In this document: piece after piece, positions 29,138-37,061 of the stretch
Position numbering within the stretch: the stretch's first letter is position 1
Layout of the letters: each line of letters starts with the position of its first letter
Assembly (NCBI GenBank): GCA_044359955.1
Contig: JBIKLF010000004.1
Coordinates: 76,820-140,819, forward strand
Origin: JACTMZ01 sp044359955
GTDB taxonomy: Bacteria; Verrucomicrobiota; Verrucomicrobiia; Chthoniobacterales; JACTMZ01
Reading direction: 5' to 3'
DNA: 64,000 bases
Notes under the pieces: generated by a model
The model's database searches: none
Told to the model about the DNA's origin: nothing
Seen by the model: only the letters and a program-made list of their open reading frames with translations
Position numbers and translations under genes: made by a program

Positions 29138-30146
29138 AAACCTCAGCCGTCGCCGCCGCAGCCCGCGCCATATCCCTTCGCAATTCATCCGGTTCCAGCA
29201 CCTCGGCCTCCGCGCCCCAGCCGAGTAACCACTGACGGAGGTCCGGCGAGAGCCCGGCCCGCATCTCCAAGACGAGACCCCGCGCATCCCGGGTCAGCTT
29301 CTGCGTGGCATGCCAGACCCGTTCCCCGATCAGTCGCTCCGCCACGCCGGTGAACCGCACCCTCACCTTCCGTGCCCTTCCCCCCTCAAACACCGCAAAA
29401 CTACCCTCGAGCATTTTCGCGAGGGAGAAGTTCTTCGGCCGCCGGAATTTCACTCCGGTCTGCTCGACCCTCCGGATCCGTGGCAGCGCGAAGGTGCGCA
29501 CCGCTCCACGCGAGCCGTCATGACCGAACAAATACCATTGGTTCTCGATACAGCCGAGATGGTAGGGCTGCACCGTCCGCGTCTCCTCCTTCTCCCCGGC
29601 CAGCTTGTGGTAAGCCAATGCCACCTCCGCGCCCTCCGTCACCGCCTTGGCCAGCGCGTCGAAAACCTGCACATCGGCCAAACCAGTCCCGCTGCTCCGC
29701 ACGGACAGCGCGCCTTCCAACTCATGCCAGGCGATCTCCATATCGCCGCCCAGCGAGCGACTCAACTTGCGGAAAGCGCCGGCCAGCGGACGCTCGAAAG
29801 TCGTGCCGCGGAACTGCTCGAGCGATTTCTGGGCGAGCAATAAAGCAGCCACCTCGCCCTGCGAAATTTTCATCACCGGAAAATCACGAACTGCCGCGGT
29901 GTAATAAAACCCATGCTTCACCGCATCGTATTCGAGGGGAAGTCCCAGCCGGTCGCGCATGAACTCCACATCGCGCATCACCGTCTTGGCCGACACTTCA
30001 AGCTTCACGGCCAGGCCCTGACAATTCGGATGGTCACCTTCGGAGATCTCACGGTGGATTCGCCACATCCGCTCCATGGGCGGACGCGTGATGCCGTCCG
30101 GGGCATTTTTGGCGGTCGATGATTTTTTTGGTGGTTTGGCAGGCAT
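29103..30146 (-). CDS. WYL-domain transcriptional regulator
   Basis: A 347-residue regulator. After a basic N-terminus, residues about 25-85 form a winged HTH of the DeoR type (MERMWRIHREISEG; LEVSAKTVMRDVEFM). The WYL domain follows with VQPYHLGCIENQWYLFGHD, and the C-terminal WCX part includes MRAGLSPDLRQWLLGWGAEA. WYL proteins bind small ligands or nucleic acid and are common near defence and stress genes, but no defence genes are visible here. It may be cotranscribed with the overlapping AI-2E family gene. Confidence 0.9.
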   Translation of the reverse strand: MPAKPPKKSSTAKNAPDGITRPPMERMWRIHREISEGDHPNCQGLAVKLEVSAKTVMRDVEFMRDRLGLPLEYDAVKHGFYYTAAVRDFPVMKISQGEVAALLLAQKSLEQFRGTTFERPLAGAFRKLSRSLGGDMEIAWHELEGALSVRSSGTGLADVQVFDALAKAVTEGAEVALAYHKLAGEKEETRTVQPYHLGCIENQWYLFGHDGSRGAVRTFALPRIRRVEQTGVKFRRPKNFSLAKMLEGSFAVFEGGRARKVRVRFTGVAERLIGERVWHATQKLTRDARGLVLEMRAGLSPDLRQWLLGWGAEAEVLEPDELRRDMARAAAATAEVYGTARGRTGKD

Positions 30147-30188
30147 GGGACAGCGGATGTCCTACCCCATCGCTGAAACTCGCGGGCG

Positions 30189-30362
30189 ATGAAAGCAAAA
30201 ACACACACCCAGTCCGCTAACCGCACCCGCCGCACCCGTCACGACGAACCGCTGCCTCACGAATTGGGCACGCACTTGTTCGCCCTGATCAAGCGCAACC
30301 TGCTGGCCCGGCGCCAATCCCAACCCGCCCCTTCGGCCAACCAACTCACCTTCGCCTTCTGA
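30189..30362 (+). CDS. possible 57-aa basic small protein
   Basis: A short ORF in the 273-base gap between the divergent WYL gene and the FHA gene. Translation begins MKAKTHTQSANRTRRTRHDE and contains ELGTHLFALIKRNLLARRQ, a plausible amphipathic helix; it ends in LTFAF. There is no clear ribosome binding site. It is basic and would be soluble. It could be a real small gene divergent from the regulator or a chance ORF. Confidence 0.4.
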   Translation: MKAKTHTQSANRTRRTRHDEPLPHELGTHLFALIKRNLLARRQSQPAPSANQLTFAF

Positions 30363-30419
30363 TTTCACCAGCACGGCGGAAATCGCGTCTTCCGCGCAGG
30401 CCTCGACCCACTCCCTCCG

Positions 30420-30923
30420 TTAGCTTGTCGCCACAACGACGAGCGCGTAGAGCGCCGCCGCCACGCCTAAACCGAGCGAACCCCAAGCGGCTAGCGCGAG
30501 GGTGTCGCGCTTCTTGACTTCGGGCGGCAAGGGCGAGAGCGGACGGAAATTTTCCGGGCGCCCCGTGCCGGCGGCGTCCGACGTGACGTCCTGGGTCATG
30601 ACCGCCACAGCCTCCTCTTTGTCCCCCACCGCAGCGGCTGGCTCCATAAAAACGCTGCGCACCCCACCGAAGTAAATCTCATCACCCTCCGCCAACCCAT
30701 GCTCACCGGTGATCTGAACCCCGTTGAGAAAGGTGCCGTTGGTCGAATTAAGATCGCGCAGAACCGCGCCCCCCTCCGCACCGACAATCTCCGCATGGCG
30801 ACTCGAAACCGACGCATCGTCGAGTTGCACATCGTTGTCACCAAGACGGCCGATGCTCAGACTTTCCCCCACGCACTCATGGGTCGTCGGGCTGTCTTCA
30901 GGAAAATAAACGGTCAGGCGCAT
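30420..30923 (-). CDS. FHA-domain membrane protein
   Basis: A 167-residue protein with an N-terminal FHA domain (residues about 1-90), a phosphothreonine-binding module: SIGRLGDNDVQLDDASVSSR followed by HAE, and LRDLNSTNGTFLNG, with the conserved G-R, S-R-H and N-G positions intact. A linker leads to a single C-terminal membrane helix (LAAWGSLGLGVAAALYALVV), so it is tail-anchored with the FHA domain in the cytoplasm. Start: ATG 30923, because the upstream extension lacks similarity. It lies 13 bases after carA in the same direction. No Ser/Thr kinase is adjacent. Confidence 0.88.
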   Translation of the reverse strand: MRLTVYFPEDSPTTHECVGESLSIGRLGDNDVQLDDASVSSRHAEIVGAEGGAVLRDLNSTNGTFLNGVQITGEHGLAEGDEIYFGGVRSVFMEPAAAVGDKEEAVAVMTQDVTSDAAGTGRPENFRPLSPLPPEVKKRDTLALAAWGSLGLGVAAALYALVVVATS

Positions 30924-30936
30924 GGGAACCCCGAAA

Positions 30937-32118
30937 CTATCCCCCCGATTTGGTCTCATCAATAAGTTTGGCGAACTGGTCAAAGAAGTATTCCGCGTCG
31001 TGCGGACCGGGCGCCGCCTCAGGGTGGTATTGCACGCTGAAGACCGGCCTCGATTTGCTCCGCAACCCCTCGACCGTGCCGTCGTTCAAGTTGACGTGCG
31101 TGACCTCCACGTCGGGCGGCAAAGAGTCCGCGTCAACCGCAAACCCATGATTCTGCGCCGTGATTGAAACCTTGCCCGTGAGCAGATCCTTCACCGGCTG
31201 GTTGCCGCCACGATGACCGAATTTCAGCTTGAAGGTCTTTCCGCCCAGCGCATACCCCAGAATCTGGTGGCCCAGACAAATGCCGAAGATCGGCTTCTTT
31301 CCGAGCAAGCCGCGCACGTTTTTGTGGATGTAGTCCAGCGCGCCGGGATCGCCCGGTCCGTTCGAAAGGAAAATTCCGTCCGGCTCCATGGCCAACACCT
31401 CTTCGGCCGAAGTGTCGGCCGGGACGACCCGCACGGCCAGGCCGCGCTGACGCAATCCGCGCAGGATGTTGCGCTTCATCCCGAAATCGTAAGCCACCAC
31501 ACGATGCCGCACGGGCGGCAGAAATCCGAAAACATTCCCCAGAGGATCACGCAATTCGCCGAACGCACTCGCCCCCTGGGCCAACTTCCACGGACGACTC
31601 TCCGCGTCCATCGGATCCCAATCATAAGCCTCGCGCGGCGTCACTTGCCGCACGAAGTCCATCCCCGCCACGCCGTCACCCTCCTGCGCCCGCTGCACCG
31701 CCTGCTCTGCTGTCATCGCTTCCGTCGTAAGGCAGGCCTTCATGGCCCCAAGTTCGCGCAGGTGCTTGGTCAAGGCCCGCGTGTCGATCTCCTGGATCCC
31801 CGGCACTCCATGGCGCTGCAAATACTCATGCAGGGATTCTTCCGAGCGCCAATTGCTCGGTGCTTCGCTCAATTCCTCGATGACAAAACCCCGCACCTGC
31901 GGACCCCAGGCCTCCTCATCGAGCACATTGATCCCATAGTTGCCGATGTGCGGATTGGTCATGGCCACGATCTGGCCAAAATAGGAAGGATCAGTCAGCA
32001 GCTCCTGGTATCCGCTCATCGAGGTGTTGAAGCACATTTCCCCGGTCACCGTCGCCACGGCCCCAAATGCCTCCCCGCGGAAAACCCGCCCGTCCTCAAG
32101 TGCCAAAATCGCCGTCAT
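30937..32118 (-). CDS. carA: carbamoyl phosphate synthase small subunit
   Basis: Glutamine amidotransferase subunit supplying ammonia to CarB. The 393-residue protein starts MTAILALEDGRVFRGEAFGA and has the CarA N-terminal domain (CFNTSMSGYQELLTDPSYFG). The class I glutaminase carries GPGDPGALDYIHKN, the nucleophile Cys in FGICLGHQILGYALGG, and the catalytic His/Glu in SVQYHPEAAPGPHDAEYF. It is unlinked from carB at 1-2283. A 345-base gap upstream holds a candidate structured leader and terminator, listed separately. Confidence 0.96.
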   Translation of the reverse strand: MTAILALEDGRVFRGEAFGAVATVTGEMCFNTSMSGYQELLTDPSYFGQIVAMTNPHIGNYGINVLDEEAWGPQVRGFVIEELSEAPSNWRSEESLHEYLQRHGVPGIQEIDTRALTKHLRELGAMKACLTTEAMTAEQAVQRAQEGDGVAGMDFVRQVTPREAYDWDPMDAESRPWKLAQGASAFGELRDPLGNVFGFLPPVRHRVVAYDFGMKRNILRGLRQRGLAVRVVPADTSAEEVLAMEPDGIFLSNGPGDPGALDYIHKNVRGLLGKKPIFGICLGHQILGYALGGKTFKLKFGHRGGNQPVKDLLTGKVSITAQNHGFAVDADSLPPDVEVTHVNLNDGTVEGLRSKSRPVFSVQYHPEAAPGPHDAEYFFDQFAKLIDETKSGG

Positions 32119-32217
32119 GATCGAACAAACCTTTTATCTGCTTCGCCATTCCCCCGCAAATCCCAAAGCACACGCCCAGCGGACCGCCCCACCCCTCCCC
32201 GCCGGACGCCCCCGCAT

Positions 32218-32253
32218 AAAAAAAGCGCCCCCCGTTCGCACGGAAGGCGCTTT
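32218..32253 (-). terminator. intrinsic terminator upstream of carA / downstream of pheT
   Basis: On the minus strand AAAGCGCC (32253-32246) pairs perfectly with GGCGCTTT (32229-32222), followed by a run of seven T. It can end pheST transcription. Because it lies 210 bases beyond the pheT stop and 100 bases before carA, it may equally be an attenuator in the carA leader. Confidence 0.75.
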
Positions 32254-32385
32254 GCAAAGTATTGCCCCGGATGAGCCGTCACGGCCCAATTCCCGATCCC
32301 TTGAAGACAAGGGCGGACGACCGCCGCGGCCAGCGCGGACTTCCAACGAAGGCATGTCCTTGCCGACCACAGCTCAGCCTCCTGG
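32240..32385 (-). ncRNA. candidate structured leader RNA of carA
   Basis: The minus strand can fold into a multi-stem element. An outer stem pairs 32372-32379 with 32269-32276 (one mismatch) and 32362-32367 with 32278-32285. Inside are hairpins at 32337-32359, 32312-32325 and 32298-32313 (six perfect pairs, four-base loop); the last two share bases and so are partly exclusive. A TATTAT (32397-32392) lies just upstream, and AGGAGG (32383-32378) touches the outer stem. The terminator at 32253-32218 follows. I recognise no known riboswitch class. A 78-codon ORF (GTG 32370 to 32134) with that AGGAGG is an alternative reading. Confidence 0.4.
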
Positions 32386-32463
32386 GATGATATAATACGG
32401 TTCGGGGCTTGGACCGTTTACTCGAACTCTCCAGGGCAAATTGGCTTCGGCGATGCGAAAGAT

Positions 32464-34755
32464 CTAGGCGCGAAAGACAGCTCCCAGCTCCGACTTCGCG
32501 TGATCGCGCAGCGTTTCGACCGCGCGATCAACTTCCTCGGAAACCAATGTTCGTGCCTCGTCGCGGAATGTCAAGGTGACGGTCAATGAGCGCTGGTCCG
32601 CCGGCAATTTGACCCCGCTCGGGTCGGCAAAAATGTCCTTCAGTCCGACCGAACACAAATGCGGCGCCCGCGCCCCGAGCAACGCCTGCTCCACCGCCGC
32701 ATACCGTCTGGTCCTCGGCAGGATGAGCGACAAATCGCGCGTCACGGCCGGAAACTTCGACAAGGCCCGCACCCGCACGGCACCGGGCACCGCCCCAAGC
32801 CAGCCATCGACGGCTAACTCCGCATAATAAACCGGCGCCTTGGCCTCGTATTCCTCGGCCAGCACCCGCGGCAACCTGCGCAGCGAGCCTTCGATCCCCG
32901 GGCCGGTCACACGTAACGCGAGACCATCCCCCGGCACGAATTCCACGGCACCGAGCGCCGCCTGCAGAACCCCTTTCAAGGCAAAAAGGCCATCGTCCGA
33001 GCCAGTGCCAAGCAAAGCCAAAGCCGTCCCCTCCTCCCGGCCTGCCACCCCGAAAACCGACCCCAGCTCAAACAAGCGCACCGCGTCCGCCCCGTGGCGC
33101 AGGTTGCGAGCCAGCGCCTCGAGCAGACCCGCAAGCAACGCGGGTCGCAACAAAGCCTGATCCGCACCCAAGGGATTCCGCACCGCCATGGCGTCATCCG
33201 CCTTCACCCCCGCCCGCCGCAAGGCATCCGGAGACACAAAATGCGAGGTCCGGGCCTCGCTGAAACCCTGTGCCCGCAGTCGTGCGCGCAACCTTTCCCC
33301 ATTGTCATACCGCAAATCCGCCGCGCTCGCCGCCGCCGGAAAGCCGCGCAGACGCGAGGGGACCCGCTCGATTCCCGCCATACGAATGACCTCTTCAATC
33401 AAGTCCACTTCGCGGGTCAGATCCGGACGGAACCCCGGCACGCGCCATTGGTCGTCGTGCTTGACCAGTCCAAGACGCAAAAGGATCGCCTCAATCTCCC
33501 CGTCGCCGATTTCCAACCCGAGCAGCGCGCGGCAACGATCATAGCTAAGAGTGATCGTCGTAACCGTCTGCGGCGCGGCCCCCGCGACCAGCACTTCCAT
33601 TTCGGCTGCACCCTCCGCCGTTTGCACAATCAATTCCACCGCCCGGGCCGACGCCGACAGCACGCCGGCCGGATCAACCCGGCGCTCGAAGCGGTAGCTG
33701 GAGTCGGTGGAAAGCCCCAACTCGCGCGAGGACTTGCGCACCCGCGACGGCTCGAACCACGCGCTCTCGAGCAAAAGATCGGTCGTGGCGGAGGTCACTC
33801 CGGTTTCCACTCCCCCCATTACCCCGGCCAGCGCCACGGCTTTCGCCGCGTCGGCGATGACCAAATCATGGGTCCGCAATTTGAGTTCCGAACCATCCAG
33901 AGCCCTCAGCGTTTCGCCTTCGTGCGCGTTGCGCACCACGATTCCGTGCTCAAGCTTGGCCAAGTCGAAGGCATGCAAAGGTTGGCCGGTTTCCCACAAA
34001 ACATAATTGGTCACGTCGACCACATTGTTGATCGGTCGCAACCCCACGGCGGTCAAACGGTCAGCCAACCATTGCGGACTCGGCCCGACTTTGACCCCCC
34101 GGATGATCCGCGCGGTGTAAAATGGACAGCCGGAATCTTCCAGCCGGACAAAACCTTCCGCCGCTTTGTCCCGCACAGACGGCACGGCGGCCAACGTTGC
34201 CTCGACCTGGGTCAAAGCCGCCACTTCGCGGGCCACCCCGCGGTAGCCGAGCAGATCAGGACGATTGGGCGTCACTTCCAGTTCGAGCACCGTGTCGGGC
34301 GGAAAGAGTTCCTGCACCGGTTGGCCCACGGGCAAGTCCGCGGACAAAATGAGCAATCCTTCCGCATCCTCGGCCAGCGCCAACTCCTTGGCACTGCAGA
34401 GCATGCCATCGGACTTTTCGCCGCGCAGTTTGCCGGCTTTGATTTTGAAATCCGGACCGAGCACCGCGCCGGGCAGCGCGAGCGGCACCTTGTCACCGAC
34501 CTTGAAATTTTTCGCGCCACAAACAATCTGCCGCGGCTGGCCCGAGCCGTCATCGACCTGACAAACGCTCAAGCGATCGGCATTGGGATGCGGCGCACGG
34601 GAGAGGATTTGGGCAACGACGATCTTGTCCGGGATGTTCCCCCGCTCCTCGCGTCCGACCACTTCGGTGCCGCCCTTGGTCAAGGCCTCGGCCAACGCGT
34701 CCGCCGATTCCGGCAGTCGCACGAAATCTTTGAGCCACTCGAGAGAAATCTTCAT
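32464..34755 (-). CDS. pheT: phenylalanyl-tRNA synthetase beta subunit
   Basis: Forms the alpha2-beta2 PheRS with PheS. The 763-residue protein starts MKISLEWLKDFVRLPE, contains an N-terminal tRNA-binding OB domain (VAQILSRAPHPNADRLSVCQ), the B3/B4 editing region (FYTARIIRGVKVGPSPQWL; NVVDVTNYVLWETGQPLHAF), the B5 domain, the synthetase-like core and a C-terminal anticodon-binding domain (LSKFPAVTRDLSLILP). Its ATG overlaps the pheS stop by four bases. Confidence 0.96.
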   Translation of the reverse strand: MKISLEWLKDFVRLPESADALAEALTKGGTEVVGREERGNIPDKIVVAQILSRAPHPNADRLSVCQVDDGSGQPRQIVCGAKNFKVGDKVPLALPGAVLGPDFKIKAGKLRGEKSDGMLCSAKELALAEDAEGLLILSADLPVGQPVQELFPPDTVLELEVTPNRPDLLGYRGVAREVAALTQVEATLAAVPSVRDKAAEGFVRLEDSGCPFYTARIIRGVKVGPSPQWLADRLTAVGLRPINNVVDVTNYVLWETGQPLHAFDLAKLEHGIVVRNAHEGETLRALDGSELKLRTHDLVIADAAKAVALAGVMGGVETGVTSATTDLLLESAWFEPSRVRKSSRELGLSTDSSYRFERRVDPAGVLSASARAVELIVQTAEGAAEMEVLVAGAAPQTVTTITLSYDRCRALLGLEIGDGEIEAILLRLGLVKHDDQWRVPGFRPDLTREVDLIEEVIRMAGIERVPSRLRGFPAAASAADLRYDNGERLRARLRAQGFSEARTSHFVSPDALRRAGVKADDAMAVRNPLGADQALLRPALLAGLLEALARNLRHGADAVRLFELGSVFGVAGREEGTALALLGTGSDDGLFALKGVLQAALGAVEFVPGDGLALRVTGPGIEGSLRRLPRVLAEEYEAKAPVYYAELAVDGWLGAVPGAVRVRALSKFPAVTRDLSLILPRTRRYAAVEQALLGARAPHLCSVGLKDIFADPSGVKLPADQRSLTVTLTFRDEARTLVSEEVDRAVETLRDHAKSELGAVFRA

Positions 34756-35771
34756 GACGCGAATTGCGAAAGGAACCGCTGGTCGTTTTCGACAAACATC
34801 CGGATATCCGGCACGCCGTAGAGGATCATGGCGAGACGTTCGAGGCCGAAACCAAAGGCGAAGCCGGTCACCTTGTCCGGATCGAAGGCCTGGTCACCGC
34901 GGCGACCATTGATTTGCGCGAAGACCGCAGGATCGACCATGCCGCACCCCGCCAGCTCGAGCCAACGCTCGCCACCACCCAAGGCCGCCGCACGCACGTC
35001 GATCTCGTAACTCGGCTCGGTGAAGGGGAAAAAATGCGGACGGAACCGCACCGTGGTGTCGGATCCGAACAATTCACGGAAGAAATATTCGAGCGTGCCC
35101 TTCAAGTCACCCAAGTTGACCCCTTCATCCACGTAGAGGCCCTCCATTTGGGTGAACTGGGCCAGATGCGTGGCATCCACTTCGTCGCGACGGTAAGCGG
35201 CCCCCGGGGCGATAATCCGGATCGGGGGCGTCTCCCGCTCCATGGTGCGGATCTGCACGCTCGAGGTGTGCGTCCGCAGCAGGCGTCCGTCGGGCAAATA
35301 AAAGGTGTCCTGCTCGTTGCGCGCCGGATGATCGGGCGGCGTATTGAGCGCGTCGAAACAATGCCACTCGGTCTCGATGTCCGGCCCCTCGGCCAAGGCA
35401 AAACCCATCCTCCGGAAAATTTCCACCGCCCGGCGCTGCAGATGCTGCAGCGGATGCAAACTTCCGACCGTCCGCGCCACACCGGGCAAGGTCGGGTCGA
35501 TCTGCGACAATTCCGCGTCCTCGGCCGCGGCAGAAAGCTCCGACCCGCGCACCTCGAGCGCGCCGGTGATCGCGGTGCGCACCTCATGAAGGAGCTTGCC
35601 GATTTCCGGACGCTCCTCCTTGGCCAGATGCCGCATTTGCTCGCCCGCCTGAGTGAGCCCGCCCGAGCGCCCGGTCATGGCCACCCGGACCAAATCGAGT
35701 GACGGCAGATCGCTTGCGCCGGCGATATCGCGGAGCGCCTGCTCGCGCAGGGCAGTCAGTTCCTCACGCAT
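34752..35771 (-). CDS. pheS: phenylalanyl-tRNA synthetase alpha subunit
   Basis: Catalytic subunit that activates phenylalanine. The 339-residue protein has an N-terminal coiled coil and the class II motifs: GSLHPLQHLQRRAVEIFRRM, motif 2 around THTSSVQIRTMERETPPIRI, FTQMEGLYVDEGVNLGDLKG, and motif 3 in GFAFGFGLERLAMILYGVPD. Length is normal. It is preceded at 80 bases by rplT in the same direction, giving the order rpmI-rplT-pheS-pheT common to many bacteria. Confidence 0.96.
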   Translation of the reverse strand: MREELTALREQALRDIAGASDLPSLDLVRVAMTGRSGGLTQAGEQMRHLAKEERPEIGKLLHEVRTAITGALEVRGSELSAAAEDAELSQIDPTLPGVARTVGSLHPLQHLQRRAVEIFRRMGFALAEGPDIETEWHCFDALNTPPDHPARNEQDTFYLPDGRLLRTHTSSVQIRTMERETPPIRIIAPGAAYRRDEVDATHLAQFTQMEGLYVDEGVNLGDLKGTLEYFFRELFGSDTTVRFRPHFFPFTEPSYEIDVRAAALGGGERWLELAGCGMVDPAVFAQINGRRGDQAFDPDKVTGFAFGFGLERLAMILYGVPDIRMFVENDQRFLSQFAS

Positions 35772-35781
35772 GATGTGCGCA

Positions 35782-35848
35782 TTGTAGCCGCGGAAGTCTC
35801 CGCCGCGCCAGCCTTGCGAAGCCGCGGCACAGAATGCCGCGGCTACAA
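35782..35848. repeat. palindromic element between rplT and pheS
   Basis: Outer arms TTGTAGCCGCGG (35782-35793) and CCGCGGCTACAA (35837-35848) are perfect inverted repeats; shorter GCCGCGGCA/TGCCGCGGC repeats lie inside. It belongs to the same TGTAGC palindrome type as 19301-19360. Confidence 0.7.
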
Positions 35849-35853
35849 CAAGG

Positions 35854-36216
35854 TCAGGCCGCTTTCAGCGCCGCCGCACCCCTGGCGACGATTTGCTGGA
35901 ACGCGACCTCGTCGGTCACGGCCAGATCGGCCAGCATTTTGCGGTTGACCGCGATGGATGCCTTTTTCAGGCCCTCCATCAGCCGGCTGTAGGTGATCCC
36001 CTCGGCGCGGCACGCGGCATTGATGCGCGTGATCCACAGACCGCGGAAATTCCGCTTGCGCGTCTTACGGTCGCGGGTCGCCCAGACTTGGGCTTTCATC
36101 CGCGCGTCTTTGGCGTAACGGAACAGCTTGCTGCGACGGCCACGGTAACCCTTGGCCTTCGACACCATCGTTTTGCGCCGCTCACGACTGGCCGGCGCGT
36201 TTGTTGCTCTTGGCAT
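35854..36216 (-). CDS. rplT: 50S ribosomal protein L20
   Basis: Binds 23S rRNA and is needed for early 50S assembly. The 120-residue basic protein begins MPRATNAPASRERRKTMVSK, followed by AKGYRGRRSKLFRYAKDA, and contains RNFRGLWITRINAACR, matching L20 throughout. Length is normal. The 119-base gap to rpmI upstream can fold (see separate entry), a possible autoregulatory site, since L20 represses its own operon in other bacteria. Confidence 0.97.
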   Translation of the reverse strand: MPRATNAPASRERRKTMVSKAKGYRGRRSKLFRYAKDARMKAQVWATRDRKTRKRNFRGLWITRINAACRAEGITYSRLMEGLKKASIAVNRKMLADLAVTDEVAFQQIVARGAAALKAA

Positions 36217-36273
36217 CTATTTTCCCGCCTTGCAGCGGTCTCCTCGGGACAGATCGTTTGGTTGTTCGGCCGT

Positions 36274-36317
36274 GCACCTCATCCATCCCGTGAGCCCCGT
36301 ATCGCGGGGCCAGGTGC
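36274..36317 (-). promoter_or_regulatory. hairpin in the rpmI-rplT spacer, possible L20 operator
   Basis: GCCCCG (36294-36299) and CGGGGC (36305-36310) form a perfect six-pair stem with a five-base loop; outer GCACCT (36274-36279) pairs with AGGTGC (36312-36317). No T-run follows, so it is not an obvious terminator. L20 autoregulation in other bacteria uses structured RNA at this operon; the link here is inference. Confidence 0.35.
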
Positions 36318-36335
36318 GCCAGCCGGCGTCAATCT

Positions 36336-36545
36336 CTAACCAAACGGCAGGTTCTCCTTGATGCGGGCCACGTCGGAGGCGTCCACCAGGGCGCTCTTCG
36401 CGAGGTGCCGCTTCCGCTTGGCGCTTTTCGACGACATCAAGTGACGTCGGGAAGCGTGGGAGCGGAGGACCTTGCCGGTGCCGGTGACCTTGAAGCGCTT
36501 GGCCACGGCTTTCTTTGTTTTTCTGCGAGCTACCGATTTCGGCAT
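36336..36545 (-). CDS. rpmI: 50S ribosomal protein L35
   Basis: A 69-residue very basic protein starting MPKSVARRKTKKAVAKRFKV, with TGKVLRSHASRRHLMSSKS and KRKRHLAKSALVD, as in L35. The ATG at 36545 is the conserved start. infC, which commonly precedes rpmI, is absent; instead a small membrane protein gene lies 46 bases upstream. Confidence 0.96.
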   Translation of the reverse strand: MPKSVARRKTKKAVAKRFKVTGTGKVLRSHASRRHLMSSKSAKRKRHLAKSALVDASDVARIKENLPFG

Positions 36546-36591
36546 AAGGCGTGAGAAAGTATCGGGCGACCGGAGCCGGAGCAAGCCCTAA

Positions 36592-36738
36592 CTACTCCAT
36601 CCAATTCAGGACATTGAAATTGGCACTGACCATCACCGTGACGACGGTCGCCACGACGAGCAAACCGAGCACCGCCCCCGTGGCCGACAGAAGAATCAGC
36701 CAACGGATGAATTCGTCTTCCGGGTCGCGCGTTTGCAT
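36592..36738 (-). CDS. 48-aa single-pass membrane protein
   Basis: A small ORF I translated by hand: it starts MQTRDPEDEFIRWLILLSAT and ends NFNVLNWME. A charged N-terminus is followed by one strong hydrophobic helix of about 28 residues (LILLSATGAVLGLLVVATVV and on). Its start lies 43 bases inside the end of the upstream hypothetical gene, and AAAGAAG lies about five bases ahead of the ATG. A start-to-stop reading frame with such a clear membrane segment is unlikely by chance, but no family is recognised. Confidence 0.55.
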   Translation of the reverse strand: MQTRDPEDEFIRWLILLSATGAVLGLLVVATVVTVMVSANFNVLNWME

Positions 36739-37061
36739 CGTGGCTTCTTTACACCCTTAGCCGACACCGCGGAAGCAAAAACCCCCGCGGACAGCACAAG
36801 GTAATCCGCCTCGCACTGGCGGCCGCGGCAACGCATAGCGTCGAGACGCAGCCTCACCGACTTTTCAAGCAGTGACCACACCCCGGCGCCGATCAAGGTC
36901 GGCGCACTCGCCCCGCCGACGATCTCCGGGACAAAAACCACACGCAATCGCTTCAAGGTTCCATCGGCGAGCATGGCCGCCAGGCGCTCCGCCTGAACAC
37001 GCGGACCGAGCAATTTTCCGTCGAAGCTGAGCCTCACGCGGATCTCGCCTGCCTTGCTCAC
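36696..37061 (-). CDS. hypothetical protein, 121 aa
   Basis: I do not recognise the family. The ATG at 37061 overlaps the upstream flippase-like gene's stop by four bases, which supports it as a real, coupled gene. The protein (SKAGEIRVRLSFDGKLLGPR, then RLRVVFVPEIVGGASAPTL) looks soluble, with a basic C-terminus (KPRCKRATRKTN). Its last 43 bases overlap the next small membrane protein gene. Confidence 0.55.
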   Translation of the reverse strand: MSKAGEIRVRLSFDGKLLGPRVQAERLAAMLADGTLKRLRVVFVPEIVGGASAPTLIGAGVWSLLEKSVRLRLDAMRCRGRQCEADYLVLSAGVFASAVSAKGVKKPRCKRATRKTNSSVG

